From: Trametes villosa
Lineage: Eukaryota; Basidiomycota; Agaricomycetes; Polyporales; Polyporaceae
Assembly (NCBI GenBank): GCA_002964805.2
Contig: PUDQ02000058.1
Location: 62,001 to 126,000 of the forward strand
DNA: 64,000 bases
Reading direction: 5' to 3'
Shown here: positions 53,036-64,000 of the stretch, piece by piece
How the letters are laid out: every line of letters begins with the position of its first letter
Numbering within the stretch: the first letter of the stretch is position 1
The notes under the pieces: generated by a model
The model's input: only the letters and a program-made list of their open reading frames with translations
What the model was told of the DNA's origin: nothing
Databases searched by the model: none
Made by a program: the position numbers and the translations under genes

Positions 53036-56000
53036 CTATGACCGCGTCCACGCCGTCACGGTCTGCGCGAACCCGTTCCTGTTCGCCGAGTTCGGGACGA
53101 CGCCGTTGCCGTTCACGCTGATCTGGAACTGCGACGCGACCGTCGAGAGGCTGTAGATGCCGATCGTCGAGCCGGAGTCGATGTTCACGATCTGCTGCTG
53201 GCAGTTGAACGAGTCCAGGCAGCCCTGCCCGTAGTTCTGCACAAACACTCATCGGTGAGCATTCCTCTGTTACACTCGGCACTCGGAACGGGGTCCGACG
53301 CACCTGGAAGAAGCTGTAGAGCCCGGCGCCTGCGCGGTAAATAAAGGTGAGAAGCACACTCGGAGCGGACGCCAAGAGCGCGCGTGCAGGGCCACGTACC
53401 GAAGACGAGGATGTTCTGCGAGTTGGACACGGTGAGGGCCCACGCCGCGCCCGGCCCGAGCGCGGGGTCCTTGTACGCCGAGTTCGGGATGAACGGCGCA
53501 GGCGGGACGGGGTTCGGCTGGAAGTACGGCTGCGGGCGCGTCAGGTGCGCTCAGCACTGGGCAGGGAGGCGCGGGAGTCGGGACGTACCGTCTCGGTTTG
53601 GATGAGGCCGAGGTAGTGGTTCTGCGCATTCACGAGGTAGTACTGGTACAGGATGTTGTGCTCGCCTGTGTGCGGTCAGCAGACGAACTGTGGATCGTTG
53701 GATAGTGGGCACTTACTCGCGGTGCCAATCAGCCAGACGGGGCCTGCCGACTCCGACATGATACCGCGGCCAGTGAAGATATTGAGCTGCGGGCCCTGGT
53801 CCAAATCGTGGTCGGCGGTCCACACCCACAAGCCCTGAAGGAAGCAGTCCGTGCGTGGTTAGTACTAGGTATTCCGCAATCGGAAGGAGACGGACCTCGA
53901 GGTAGGCACTCGACTGAGGTGTCAGGTGTAGCGCGAGGAACGCAGCGAAGCAGTTGTTTCCCCCTGTATTAGACGTTGGGCAGTTGTTCGCCTGCAAGTT
54001 CGTGCCGGCCTCTGAATAGTTAGGAGGGCGGTCAGATGGTTGGCGCTAGCGACAAGGGTCAGGGCCAAACTCACTTCCGCCCAGGATGATGTGAGTGTCC
54101 CAAGTACCCGCGGCGCCTTGCTGGCCTGCGGGATCATGCACGTTCCACTCCAGCACGACCGCACCGGCGGCTGTATAGCGAAATGAACGTCAATTTGGTG
54201 GCGTTATGCTCAATGGGCGACAGCACTTACTGGGCCCGCGGGTCGAGAAGATCATGTCAGATATCTCGAGCACGCCTTGTGAGCCGCTCGTGCCAGCGCG
54301 GATGACAGGTCGCGCTGCGGGGCGGATGAGCATCACAGGAGGCGTCGCTGACACTGGGAAGACGCACGGTTGTTGTAGTCGAAGAAGGCATTGCCGGTTC
54401 CGAGGATGGTGGACCACGCCTCGCCGACGACTTGCGCGCCAGCAGGGATGGTGATCGTGTTCGTCACGACGTACACACCGGCGTCGAAGAAGATGATCTT
54501 GCAGCCCGCGAACTGTCCTCAGCGAGGCGACGTCAGCCCTACCGCCGCTTCTCGCGCCTGCAGGGACGGAGATTAAACGAACCTTGTCAAAGACAGCCTG
54601 GATCGCAGCGGTGTCGTCCGTCTGCCCGTCGCCCTTCGCGCCCTGCGCCTTGACGCTCACGAACTGGTCCGGGGCGTAGCCCGCGTACTGCGGGTGCGTC
54701 TTCCCGAATATCCGCCCCGACGAGTCGAGCAGGCTCCCCGCCTTGCTGATTGCGCCGATGTTCCCCTGGACGAAGCGCCCGTTCGGGTTCATGCCCGTGT
54801 ACACGTTCCCCTGCGCCCACGAGTTGATCGTGGTGGTGCCCCCGTTGAGGAGCACCGCGCCGTTCGCGACGGCGACCGCGGTCGGGACGTTGTTGAGCCG
54901 GATGTTGTTCAGCACGAGCGAGCCGTGCAGCACGCCGTTGCTCGGCTGCGAGCTGCGCACGAAGATGGGCGTGTTCGTGACGACGGCGTCGATGATCGCC
55001 TCGCCGCCGACGCCCTGGTTGGTCTGCGTGGTGCCCCCTGTGGCGAGATCGAAGCCGACCTGGGGTTGGCGTGTAGTTAGTTTCGATCACGGATGCGAGC
55101 AGGGTCAGCGTGGACCAACCTGGCAGTTGTTGATCGTGACGCCTGTAAGGGGCGGGTGAGTAGGCAGGAATAGCCACTGGAAAGGAGGTGCGTACCTTGG
55201 AAGGTCCATCCCCAGTTCCACAACCCGTAGACCTGTGGAGCGCGTAATGCGAGGATCAGTGAGCTTCGCCCTTACAGTAACCGAATAACAGCGGCATACA
55301 GCTGTAATGGTATGTGTCAGCTACCCGCGCATGCATGGAGTACATGACGGGATCTGAGCTTACCAGTGTTGGCGTTGTTGACGGTGATGTTGCGAACAGT
55401 GAACCTACGAGCAATGCACCTTCTGAAGGCGATCGAAGACGCAGATATGATCGGGCTTACTGTTGGTTACCGACCCACATACCGAACTTGCCGCCATTGA
55501 ACACAAGATCTGTGATACTTGATCAAAATGACAGTCTAACCCAAGCATAACAGCAACTTACCGCCCATGAAGCCTCCACTAAGAACACGGGTAGACGATT
55601 AGTACGATTGTGAAGAACTTCTGTTACGCATGCATACCTTCCATTCTCCATCCAGATACCTATCATGGAGTTGTGGATTAGTTCCAGAAGAAGCAGCGAG
55701 CAAAATTAACATGACAGACCTTGGTGAGCATTACCAGGGGCAGTAGACATCTGGAAGACGATGTTGATGAGGGAGGTCGCTTGCGACACTTGCCAGTGGA
55801 TACCAGTTGCCGAGGCACCAGTGGGCATCCGCGAAACATCGATGTGGAAGTTGCGAATGGAGTGGTAGCTAGGCGCGGCGTGAGCTTTCCGGTCAGAAAA
55901 CAGTGGGAGAGGGGGGACTCACAAGTTGTTCTGGTTGACGTACCAGCCGGGATCGGCGTCTGTGAAAAACGGATGGCATGGGCTCACATATTCGTACGGA

Positions 56001-56711
56001 ACGCTAGGAAGATACTCACCGATCACTGCAATACCCTGGAAGCCGGGGCTAGCAACGAGGGTCGGCATATGTTTGGCATCTCCGATAAGCTGCGTGTAGT
56101 AGTAGGAGACGATGGGTGTCGAGACAAGGTATGTTCTGTGCAAGCAATGAGAAACAATGATCATATGTAATGAAGCATTCTACATACCCTTGTGGGAAGT
56201 ATACGACAGCAGGAGAAACCCTGAGAAGGCGACCGGCGATCAGGACAGGATCGACGACACGCTCGGAAATCCCTTACGATGACTGGCCACAATCATTGCC
56301 GCAACGGTTCCCAGAGGAGATAGCAGCGCTGCAAGACGTGAGTATATATGTTCGGAAACGTACACATGACGAAATGAAGAAAGGCTAACTTTATGGCCGC
56401 GGTATCATCCGTGACACCATCGCCCTTGGCGCCGAAGTCCTGTGAGCAGAGACCAAATTAGTCTCAAGCATGCCTAGAGGGAATGAAGAGCGTACCTTAA
56501 CGTTGCGGAAGACCTGGTATCCACCAGGGTTGCTGTTGAATGGCGCGCTGCCTCGATGCTGCATCTGCTCGAGCCAGAACGGCGCGCTGGCGGCGGCGGT
56601 TCCGCTGGTGACTGGCGCAGAGCATTGTGAGCCCAGACCAGAAACGAGCGTTCCCAGACCAAGGAGCGTTAGTAGTTGCAGGAAAAGTGATGCTGGGGAT
56701 ACGAGGCGCAT
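53036..56711 (-). CDS. GH55 exo-beta-1,3-glucanase, secreted, 24 exons
   Basis: Extracellular beta-1,3-glucanase of glycoside hydrolase family 55, a tandem beta-helix enzyme releasing glucose or gentiobiose from laminarin-type wall glucan. Exons (3' to 5'): 53036-53236, 53304-53329, 53400-53529, 53589-53665, 53717-53834, 53896-54011, 54075-54170, 54231-54314, 54368-54512, 54583-55059, 55120-55142, 55196-55232, 55300-55301, 55364-55404, 55461-55509, 55562-55578, 55638-55659, 55720-55868, 55923-55959, 56020-56135, 56188-56220, 56278-56328, 56390-56439, 56496-56711; 770 residues. Signal peptide about 1-25. Both helix modules carry the GAKGDG start motif (DFGAKGDGVTDDTAAI, QGAKGDGQTDDTAAIQ). Other family blocks: SYYYTQLIGDA, IWMENGSGGFMGDLVFNGG, NWGWTFQGVTINNCQVGFD, ISDMIFSTRGP and WTADHDLDQG. 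The 2-nt exon is needed to keep frame. Confidence 0.92.
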
Positions 56712-56787
56712 CCTAGCGTGTGGAAGGGGGAGAGCGCGTCGGTGCGGGAGAACGAGCAGGCTACCGCGACACCCCCGCCCCGACGAG

Positions 56788-56796
56788 CTTTTTATA
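56788..56796 (-). promoter_or_regulatory. TATA box of the GH55 gene
   Basis: TATAAAAAG on the minus strand, 77 bases before the start codon. Confidence 0.75.
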
Positions 56797-58826
56797 TGTC
56801 TCGAAACTGAGTTGCGCTGGGCTGCCTGCAAGGCGCCCCGCAATGGACAGAAGTTAGAACGTCTGCGAGAGAAGAATGGGCTGCCCGCATATTTACATTG
56901 CCCGTGACATAGCACGGAGAAATCGTTCCAAAACCGGGGATGTCACGGAGCCAGCGAGGGTCGAGCATTGCCATCTCGCGACGATCTTCTGCACCATACG
57001 GCGCAAAAGGAAGCCAACAGTGCACGCGGGGCCGGGGGATGAGCGTCGTTCGAAGGTCGCATGATGGTATTGCTCGACGCGCGCGTCCGTGGTGGGTCGC
57101 CTGGTGGCAGCCAGCGGGTCTTCATTGTTCACGTGCAGACGTGGCAGCATGGTCGAAGTGATGTGTCCCTGCAAAAACCGGGACGCATCGTGTCCAGGCG
57201 GCAGAGGCTCGACAGAGCTTCCTCGAAGAGGGACGCCGGCCAATCCAGCGTCGCCAACTCTGTATAAGGGCCGATAAGTGACGCGTGCAGTTGATGGGAG
57301 CAAGGGCGTACTAGAATCAGCACATGACATAAGTCCTTCGGGATCTCCTGCGAGGAACGCGGGGATCATGAGCAGCCGAGGCGTCGTGCGGCATATCCCT
57401 CGGGGTCGCGGCCCAAGAAGGACGCCGGAGAGAAGTAGGATGTCTGCTCGAGTACTCGATGGGGCGACATTCGGCATAATACGACGCCAGATCGGCGACC
57501 GAGACGCCTGAAGGACCGCTTCGCAAGTCACATCGTCGCTGCCAACCACAGCCTGAGGCCATGCAGGAGTGGAGCCCATAGCAGATAGACTTTCTGTCGC
57601 GCTATCCGCCGCGCAGTAGCAAGGCTCGAACCACAATTCCCACACGAAGGTGGAACGGCGCCCCTTTCGTGTGGTTCTCGGCCTTGGCACTCGATCGCGT
57701 TCCCTATGGATGTTGCCGGAAGTAGCTTGCAGAAACTCGTGGCACAAGAGGATGCAGTCCAGCTCGCAACACCCCATACGTGCTTCGCTGTTATATCGGG
57801 AGCATCAGTAGACGTGTATGCGACCTCGCTCGAAGGATAAACTGTGCCTTGACAGTCCTATTGGACGATATTCCGGCCATTGCGTCGTATGGGAACCCCG
57901 GGTAAACCATGAATTTGCATGACCATACGGTTCGTCCAGGACGAGCGGTCATGCAGGGGCGGAAATGTAGCCGTGGAAGCTCACGAGGCCTCGTTGTCAA
58001 GCGCGGAGTACGGTATGCTGCAGCGCTGTATGTCAGTTTCATCATCGGTAATAATAGATATCTTCGTACCTGGGCTTGGTGAATGTGCACTCAGTAGACT
58101 CTGTGATCTCCAAGGGATGACGCGATGTGAGTTTGAAGAATCAAGCTCATGAACAGTTGTAGATTCCCCATGCGGATGATCATACCCTCGCGTTCGAGGC
58201 TCGATAGCAGCTTAGGAATTGACTCGGCGTCTGCACCCGCTCTAGGTACGTTGCCAGGTGACGCTACGCGAACATCGAATGGGATGTGCGTCTGCGCGAC
58301 GCATACCAGATGACCACGGCGGTCGGTCCTGCGGTCATGCTCGGGCGTCGGTAGCACATGGCAAGTACCTGCGTATGACATATCAGCGGTTTGCAAACGA
58401 CAGCTGCGCGCTATAAAAACGTAGATAATGACACACAGACCTTCCAGAGGCCCTCCGGTGCGACTCGGGATCCCGAGCGTGCGCCCGTCGACCATGACGC
58501 GATGCCCGCGTTTGAGCTACTCATCGCGCCGTGTAGTACGTACAGGTCGTTCAGACGCTTCAAAGAGCGTTTTGGTCGTACATCAGCTGATGGTACGATG
58601 TCTTGTCACCTCCATATTCGCGAGGCAAGTACGGTGGGCAGTATAAATGTCTGCACATGTGCGCATACAACCATGCATATGTCGATGTCGATGAGGGAGG
58701 AAAGAGGAATCGTGGGAAGGCTACCCCGCACCCGTGCCCCGTGATAGCAGCGCCACCACGGCGCCAAACCATAGTCCGAGGCAAGCCACCCGTTTGAACC
58801 TTCACTCGGAACCTCTCATACTTACC

Positions 58827-58868
58827 CTCACTACGCTTAACTCACTACGCTTAACTCACTACGCTTAA
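58827..58868 (+). repeat. Tandem repeat, 14 bp x 3
   Basis: Three identical copies of CTCACTACGCTTAA in direct tandem. A small minisatellite; no function suggested. Confidence 0.9.
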
Positions 58869-59033
58869 CCTTGTGCCTCCCCTGCCGTCCTTGCACGAGA
58901 ACGATCTCACTGTTCGCCAACGCGCAGGTTCCCGAAGATCAACCAGTAGTATGTGATTCCCTTCTATCCAGCCTACACCAATAATATACAGCGCGAGCCT
59001 CTACTATCCCGGTCTATACTAGTACAGGCGACC

Positions 59034-60490
<1,457 letters not shown>

Positions 60491-60578
60491 GTTGCTGGTT
60501 CTGTGAGAGTTGTGGAGGCTGCAGGAGAAGAGAGGAGGGCAGGGAGGACTGATGAGAGAGCTGCGAGCGGGACTGGGG

Positions 60579-60586
60579 CTTTTATA
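60579..60586 (-). promoter_or_regulatory. TATA box of the Old Yellow Enzyme gene
   Basis: TATAAAAG on the minus strand, 89 bases before the ATG at 60490. Confidence 0.75.
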
Positions 60587-62573
60587 CACGCCGCGCGCGG
60601 TGCCCTGGGTAAATGTTCGGCGGCTGAGTGAGATCGGCCGTGCGCACTGAGGCTCGGCGGGCGTGCCAGCTACCCGGAAAGGGTGGCAGACGCGAAGCTG
60701 CACGTTCCAGTGCATTCACAAGCCGATGGCGACATGGATTCCAGGCTAAGCGCCCTTATTAAGAGCATGTCAACGCGGTATGATAACGAAATATCGACGT
60801 GCACGACTGGTGGGGAGACAGCGTGATGCGTTCGGAGGATTGGTCATCGTCGATGGGCAGGTGCGATTAGCGATCTACCCGACGTTCTTCACCGAGGGCG
60901 CATTGTCTGCGTCAGTATTTCTCTTGCGGTCACGCTGAATATTCGTGGCTGCTTCCAAACCTCTCAGAGTGAACGTGATCCGCTGGATAAACGAAAGAAT
61001 TCGGGGAACAACTCAGGAAACCGAAAGACTCGGAGGAACGCGTGGAAGCGAGAGCGCGATCGTGGAACTCCGCGAATCGGTATATCTTACTTTTTTCGTG
61101 AGTGCTGCACAGCTTCCTTTGGCAATCTCGCATCTCCATCTCCATCTAGCTAGGCGGTGTGGTGACAAAGTCTGCTCCGGTCACTGTTACGGCCGCGCAA
61201 GAACCCTCCAGGGCCGTACGCGAATGAGGCAGCCGCAGCATTTACGAGCTACTTTTCGATGGCAGATGGATGAGCAATCTGGCGCTCTGACGTGAACGAG
61301 CTGACCGCGGGCGGCAGCTTCGCAGCTCGTCGTTCTATTGTACGTGCAGACAACCGCTGGCTTGAGACCGGGAGACACTACCACCGTGTGCATGCCGGAG
61401 CATGAGGGCGTAGTGAAGGTCTTGGACGTACAACTTGAGTCCTGCGACGTATCGGCGGCGTAGGAGTTATCGCACAAAGGCACGTTTGAGGCCACATGAA
61501 CTGGCGTGTTCATCCTCCGGGATGCCCTTGGGTGTCGAGTTCGTGCTGCAGGTGCTGATCGAACTATTTGTGACGGTCGATTGGCAATGTACCGTAGGAG
61601 AAGTTGAGGACATGAGCGCTATTGCGGTGAGTACTGGCCACTGTTTCTGATGGGTGAGCGCCCAGACGAAGATACGAATTGCCAATCAGCTACGGGTGTG
61701 AGGTGTTCTACGTACACGGTAAATCGGCCGTAGGCAGCGGGGAAACATCGCGCGTTCGAAGACACCCTCGTGGTGGACAAGTGGTGGACGGCAAATACGC
61801 GACTTTGCGGCCGCCATGCGCTCGGGCTCCATCGATCTTGAGAGATCCCGGCGGGTAGCCTAAGTTGGTCATACCGAGCCCCGAGATTCGGGAGAAGCAC
61901 TGCTCGGGCGGCCCCGATTTTGACGGGATTGCTCGATAGGGCAATTTGGCGGCGATCACACGGGCGTTTATGTCCATATGCCTCCCGAGATCCTTTCTTC
62001 ATCTTAGCGCCGAGCGTTCTACCACCCACCTTTGCACTACACGGCCACCGTGCGATGCCCACCGGCTCTTGTCCGTGACGTCTACGAGACGTTCCTCTGC
62101 CTAAAGTCCACGCGCGCTGCAGTACGTACGAGCGATACTTCCGTCCCGCCACACTGACCGATGGTATCCGCAGAGTACGACATCGTCAGGAGCCCGCGGG
62201 GGGCGAGGATCTGTGCAATGACGTCTATCCGCCGCTCACCTCCCCCGCACTAGCTGCCGTGTCCGATACCGCCGAGGGCGCGTCGCCCGCCCCGGATCTG
62301 GTCTTCGTAGTCCCGGGCCTGGTTCTGCTGAACGTTTTCTCAAACGAACGGTGACGCTGCGTTGCGCGCATCTCCCTCTCCCCGCCGCCGTGTATTTTTA
62401 TTTGCATGCTCCCGCCCGAGGGCGGGCGCGGCCGCCTCAGCGTCCAACCCGTCATCCGCATGCTCTGCGGGGTGCCATCGCCCCACCCTGCGCGGTGGGG
62501 CGATTTGCACGCAGGGATGCCGATGCAGAGTCCTAGTGCGCGCCGCCGGATGGTCTGCGGGCGTATAAGTAGG

Positions 62574-62579
62574 TTTCGG
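62574..62579 (+). promoter_or_regulatory. TATA box of the Rds1-like gene
   Basis: TATAAG, only 37 bases upstream of the ATG at 62611, which implies a very short 5' leader. Confidence 0.6.
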
Positions 62580-62610
62580 AGTCGGGAGATTCGCTCAGCA
62601 GCCAGCCAAC

Positions 62611-64000
62611 ATGCTTCGCGTCGTACTCCCCCTCGCCCTCTCCGCCATCGCCCGTGTCGCCTTTGGCGCGCCGTACACGCCCTCGGGTGGCTTGGGCACC
62701 AACTCGACACCACCCGTTTACCAGCCCATGAGCGACTTTGACTACCAGTCTCTCGTGAGTACGCACCCGCACCTGTCCTAGGCCTGTGCTCACGTTGTTT
62801 GCAGGCTTTGGCTCTTTACCAAGAGTACATCGAGCTCGACTTATTCCACCACGGCCTTGCGCAGTTCTCCGTCGATGAGTTCGAGGCGGCCGGGTTGGGC
62901 GCCGAGGACCGCTACCTGATCGAGTTCATGGCCGACCAAGAAGTTGGCCATGCGAAGCTCATCTCCAACATCCTTGGTCGTGAGTGCAACCTACCCGCTT
63001 CAGCTTCTTGACACTTACGCCCATACTACAGCCGAATCTGCGCCGAAGCAGTGCAATTACACGTACCCCTTCCAGTCCGTTCGCGACTTCGTCGACTTCT
63101 CTCAGAAGGTTGTTTGCGCTCAGGGTGCCGTTACCGAGAGTCGAGCTAATAATGCATTTAGCTCACGCGCTTCGGCGAATCCGGTGTATACGGCTTCCTC
63201 GAGCATCTCGACTCCCGGCCGGCTGCGTCGCTCCTTCTGGAGTCTATCACGACTGAGGCGCGTCAACAAATGATCTTCCGTCAATTCGAAGGCTTGTTCC
63301 CCATGCCGGTAAGTTGCCAATCCAATTTTCGCGTTGTAACAGCCTTCTAACATGATTCGCAGGAATGGTTCATTCCAGGCATCACGCAGAGCATGGCATG
63401 GACGCTTCTGGCGCCGTACATCTCTTCCTGCCCCGAGGGTAACACCCACCTCGCATGGCAAAACTTCCCCGCTCTGCAGATTACGGTCAGTCACCATGCG
63501 TGATTATCGCGCGCCGTTACTCATTCCCTCGACAGAATAACCCGAACGCCTCGACCCTGACCAACGAGACTGGACCTGCCATCACGCACAACCGCACCAC
63601 GCCTTTGTCGACGCCCGGCATGACGGTTAACCTGACCTGGGAAGACGACGGCAAGAAGGTCGGTCCCGACGGCGCGTACACGACGTGCACCACGGCCGGT
63701 GCGGGGAAGGTACGTTGAACTGCGCAACTTAAGTTGTGACTGGGCTAATCGTCGCTGCAGTACGTCGCGTGGATCTCGCAGCTCAACACCACGTACACCG
63801 ACCTCACCGTCACCGGCAACAACACCGGGTCGACGATCCAGCCCGGCGGCGATATCTACGGCGACAACACCTTCCCGACCATCAACGGCACGATGTACGT
63901 ACCCTCCATACACCCCTTGCTCGGGCATTGTACTGACAGAGATTGCGCTCCAGCTTCATCATGATCACCGACGACAACCCCTACGTGACGCCCTTCAACC
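62611..64000 (+). CDS. Rds1-like secreted ferritin-fold protein (3' end outside window)
   Basis: Stress-response protein of the Rds1 family, with a ferritin-like four-helix domain. Exons: 62611-62754, 62805-62979, 63032-63108, 63162-63308, 63363-63485, 63536-63709, 63761-63894 and 63954 onward, where the window ends; 340 residues seen. Signal peptide MLRVVLPLALSAIARVAFG. Ferritin-like helices: LALYQEYIELDLFHHGLAQF and RYLIEFMADQEVGHAKLISN with E/ExxH-type metal-ligand spacing, then a third helix LLLESITTEARQQMIFRQFE. The C-terminal part is a beta-rich region with many Asn-x-Ser/Thr sites (NNTGS, NGT), fitting secretion and glycosylation. Whether it binds iron is unknown in this family. Confidence 0.9.

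Larger units (their letters stand above)
56712..59033. other. 2.3-kb intergenic region
   Basis: Contains the GH55 promoter at its left end and the 3' flank of the Old Yellow Enzyme gene at its right. A minus-strand frame at 56893-57777 is open for 294 codons but has no domain and no promoter of its own, and it overlaps the GH55 upstream region. A 14-bp tandem repeat sits at 58827-58868. Confidence 0.45.
60491..62610. other. Divergent intergenic region
   Basis: About 2.1 kb between the Old Yellow Enzyme gene (-) and the Rds1-like gene (+). Minus-strand frames at 61187-61685 encode Ser/Thr/Cys-rich sequence split between two frames. Otherwise no gene. A GC-rich inverted repeat around 62477-62505 (CATCGCCCCACC / GGTGGGGCGATT) lies upstream of the Rds1-like promoter. 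Confidence 0.45.

Noticed and set aside
56893..57777. 294-codon minus-strand open frame upstream of the GH55 gene
   Set aside because: No domain, no coding-like motif blocks, and it overlaps the GH55 promoter; long open frames arise easily in this GC-rich DNA.

Overview
This is a GC-rich nuclear segment of a filamentous basidiomycete, most likely an Agaricomycete and perhaps a wood-decay polypore. The evidence is dense, intron-rich genes (introns mostly 47-76 nt, GT/AG ends with CTNAC-like branch sites), a tRNA gene with a short intron, and a gene set typical of that class: a Cps1-type GT2 synthase, a GH55 beta-1,3-glucanase, an Rds1-like secreted ferritin fold, a Josephin protein and a protein with an RNase H1-N (viroplasmin-like) domain. 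The species cannot be named from the sequence alone.

Layout. 1-2.6 kb: the 3' part of a DIRS-order retrotransposon (reverse transcriptase/RNase H with a -1 frameshift, then an intact tyrosine recombinase joined by an ATGA stop/start overlap), followed by gene-poor sequence. 5-16 kb: Cps1-like polysaccharide synthase (-), tRNA-Ser(UGA) (-), PHO84-type phosphate transporter (+), carnitine acyltransferase (-). 16.5-22 kb: a small unknown Ser/Pro-rich gene (-) and a single-pass membrane protein with a Cys-bearing ectodomain (+). 22.5-27 kb: two tandem paralogues of a membrane-anchored alpha/beta hydrolase (TAP-like) (-). 27.7-36.8 kb: protein O-fucosyltransferase-like enzyme (+), PEX5 peroxisomal import receptor (+), dihydroxy-acid dehydratase ILV3 (+), small membrane protein (-). 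37.8-43.5 kb: two tandem AIM24-family genes (+) and an RNase H1-N domain protein (-). 44-51 kb: ATG27 (-), ataxin-3-like deubiquitinase (+), RPL11 (-), unknown conserved-looking protein (-). 53-60.5 kb: 24-exon GH55 glucanase (-) and an Old Yellow Enzyme (-). 62.6 kb to the end: Rds1-like gene (+), cut by the window edge.

The genes do not form a cluster for one pathway. They are mostly housekeeping and trafficking functions (phosphate uptake, acyl-carnitine shuttle, peroxisome import, valine/isoleucine synthesis, autophagy membrane traffic, ubiquitin, ribosome) mixed with cell-wall and secreted enzymes. Exon models were built by hand: each kept frame through all junctions and most were cross-checked against family motifs. 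The most striking result is a set of extremely small internal exons: a 2-nt exon inferred in the GH55 gene and 7-nt and 9-nt exons in ILV3. Other notable points are the ATGA coupling in the retrotransposon and two independent tandem duplications with conserved intron positions.
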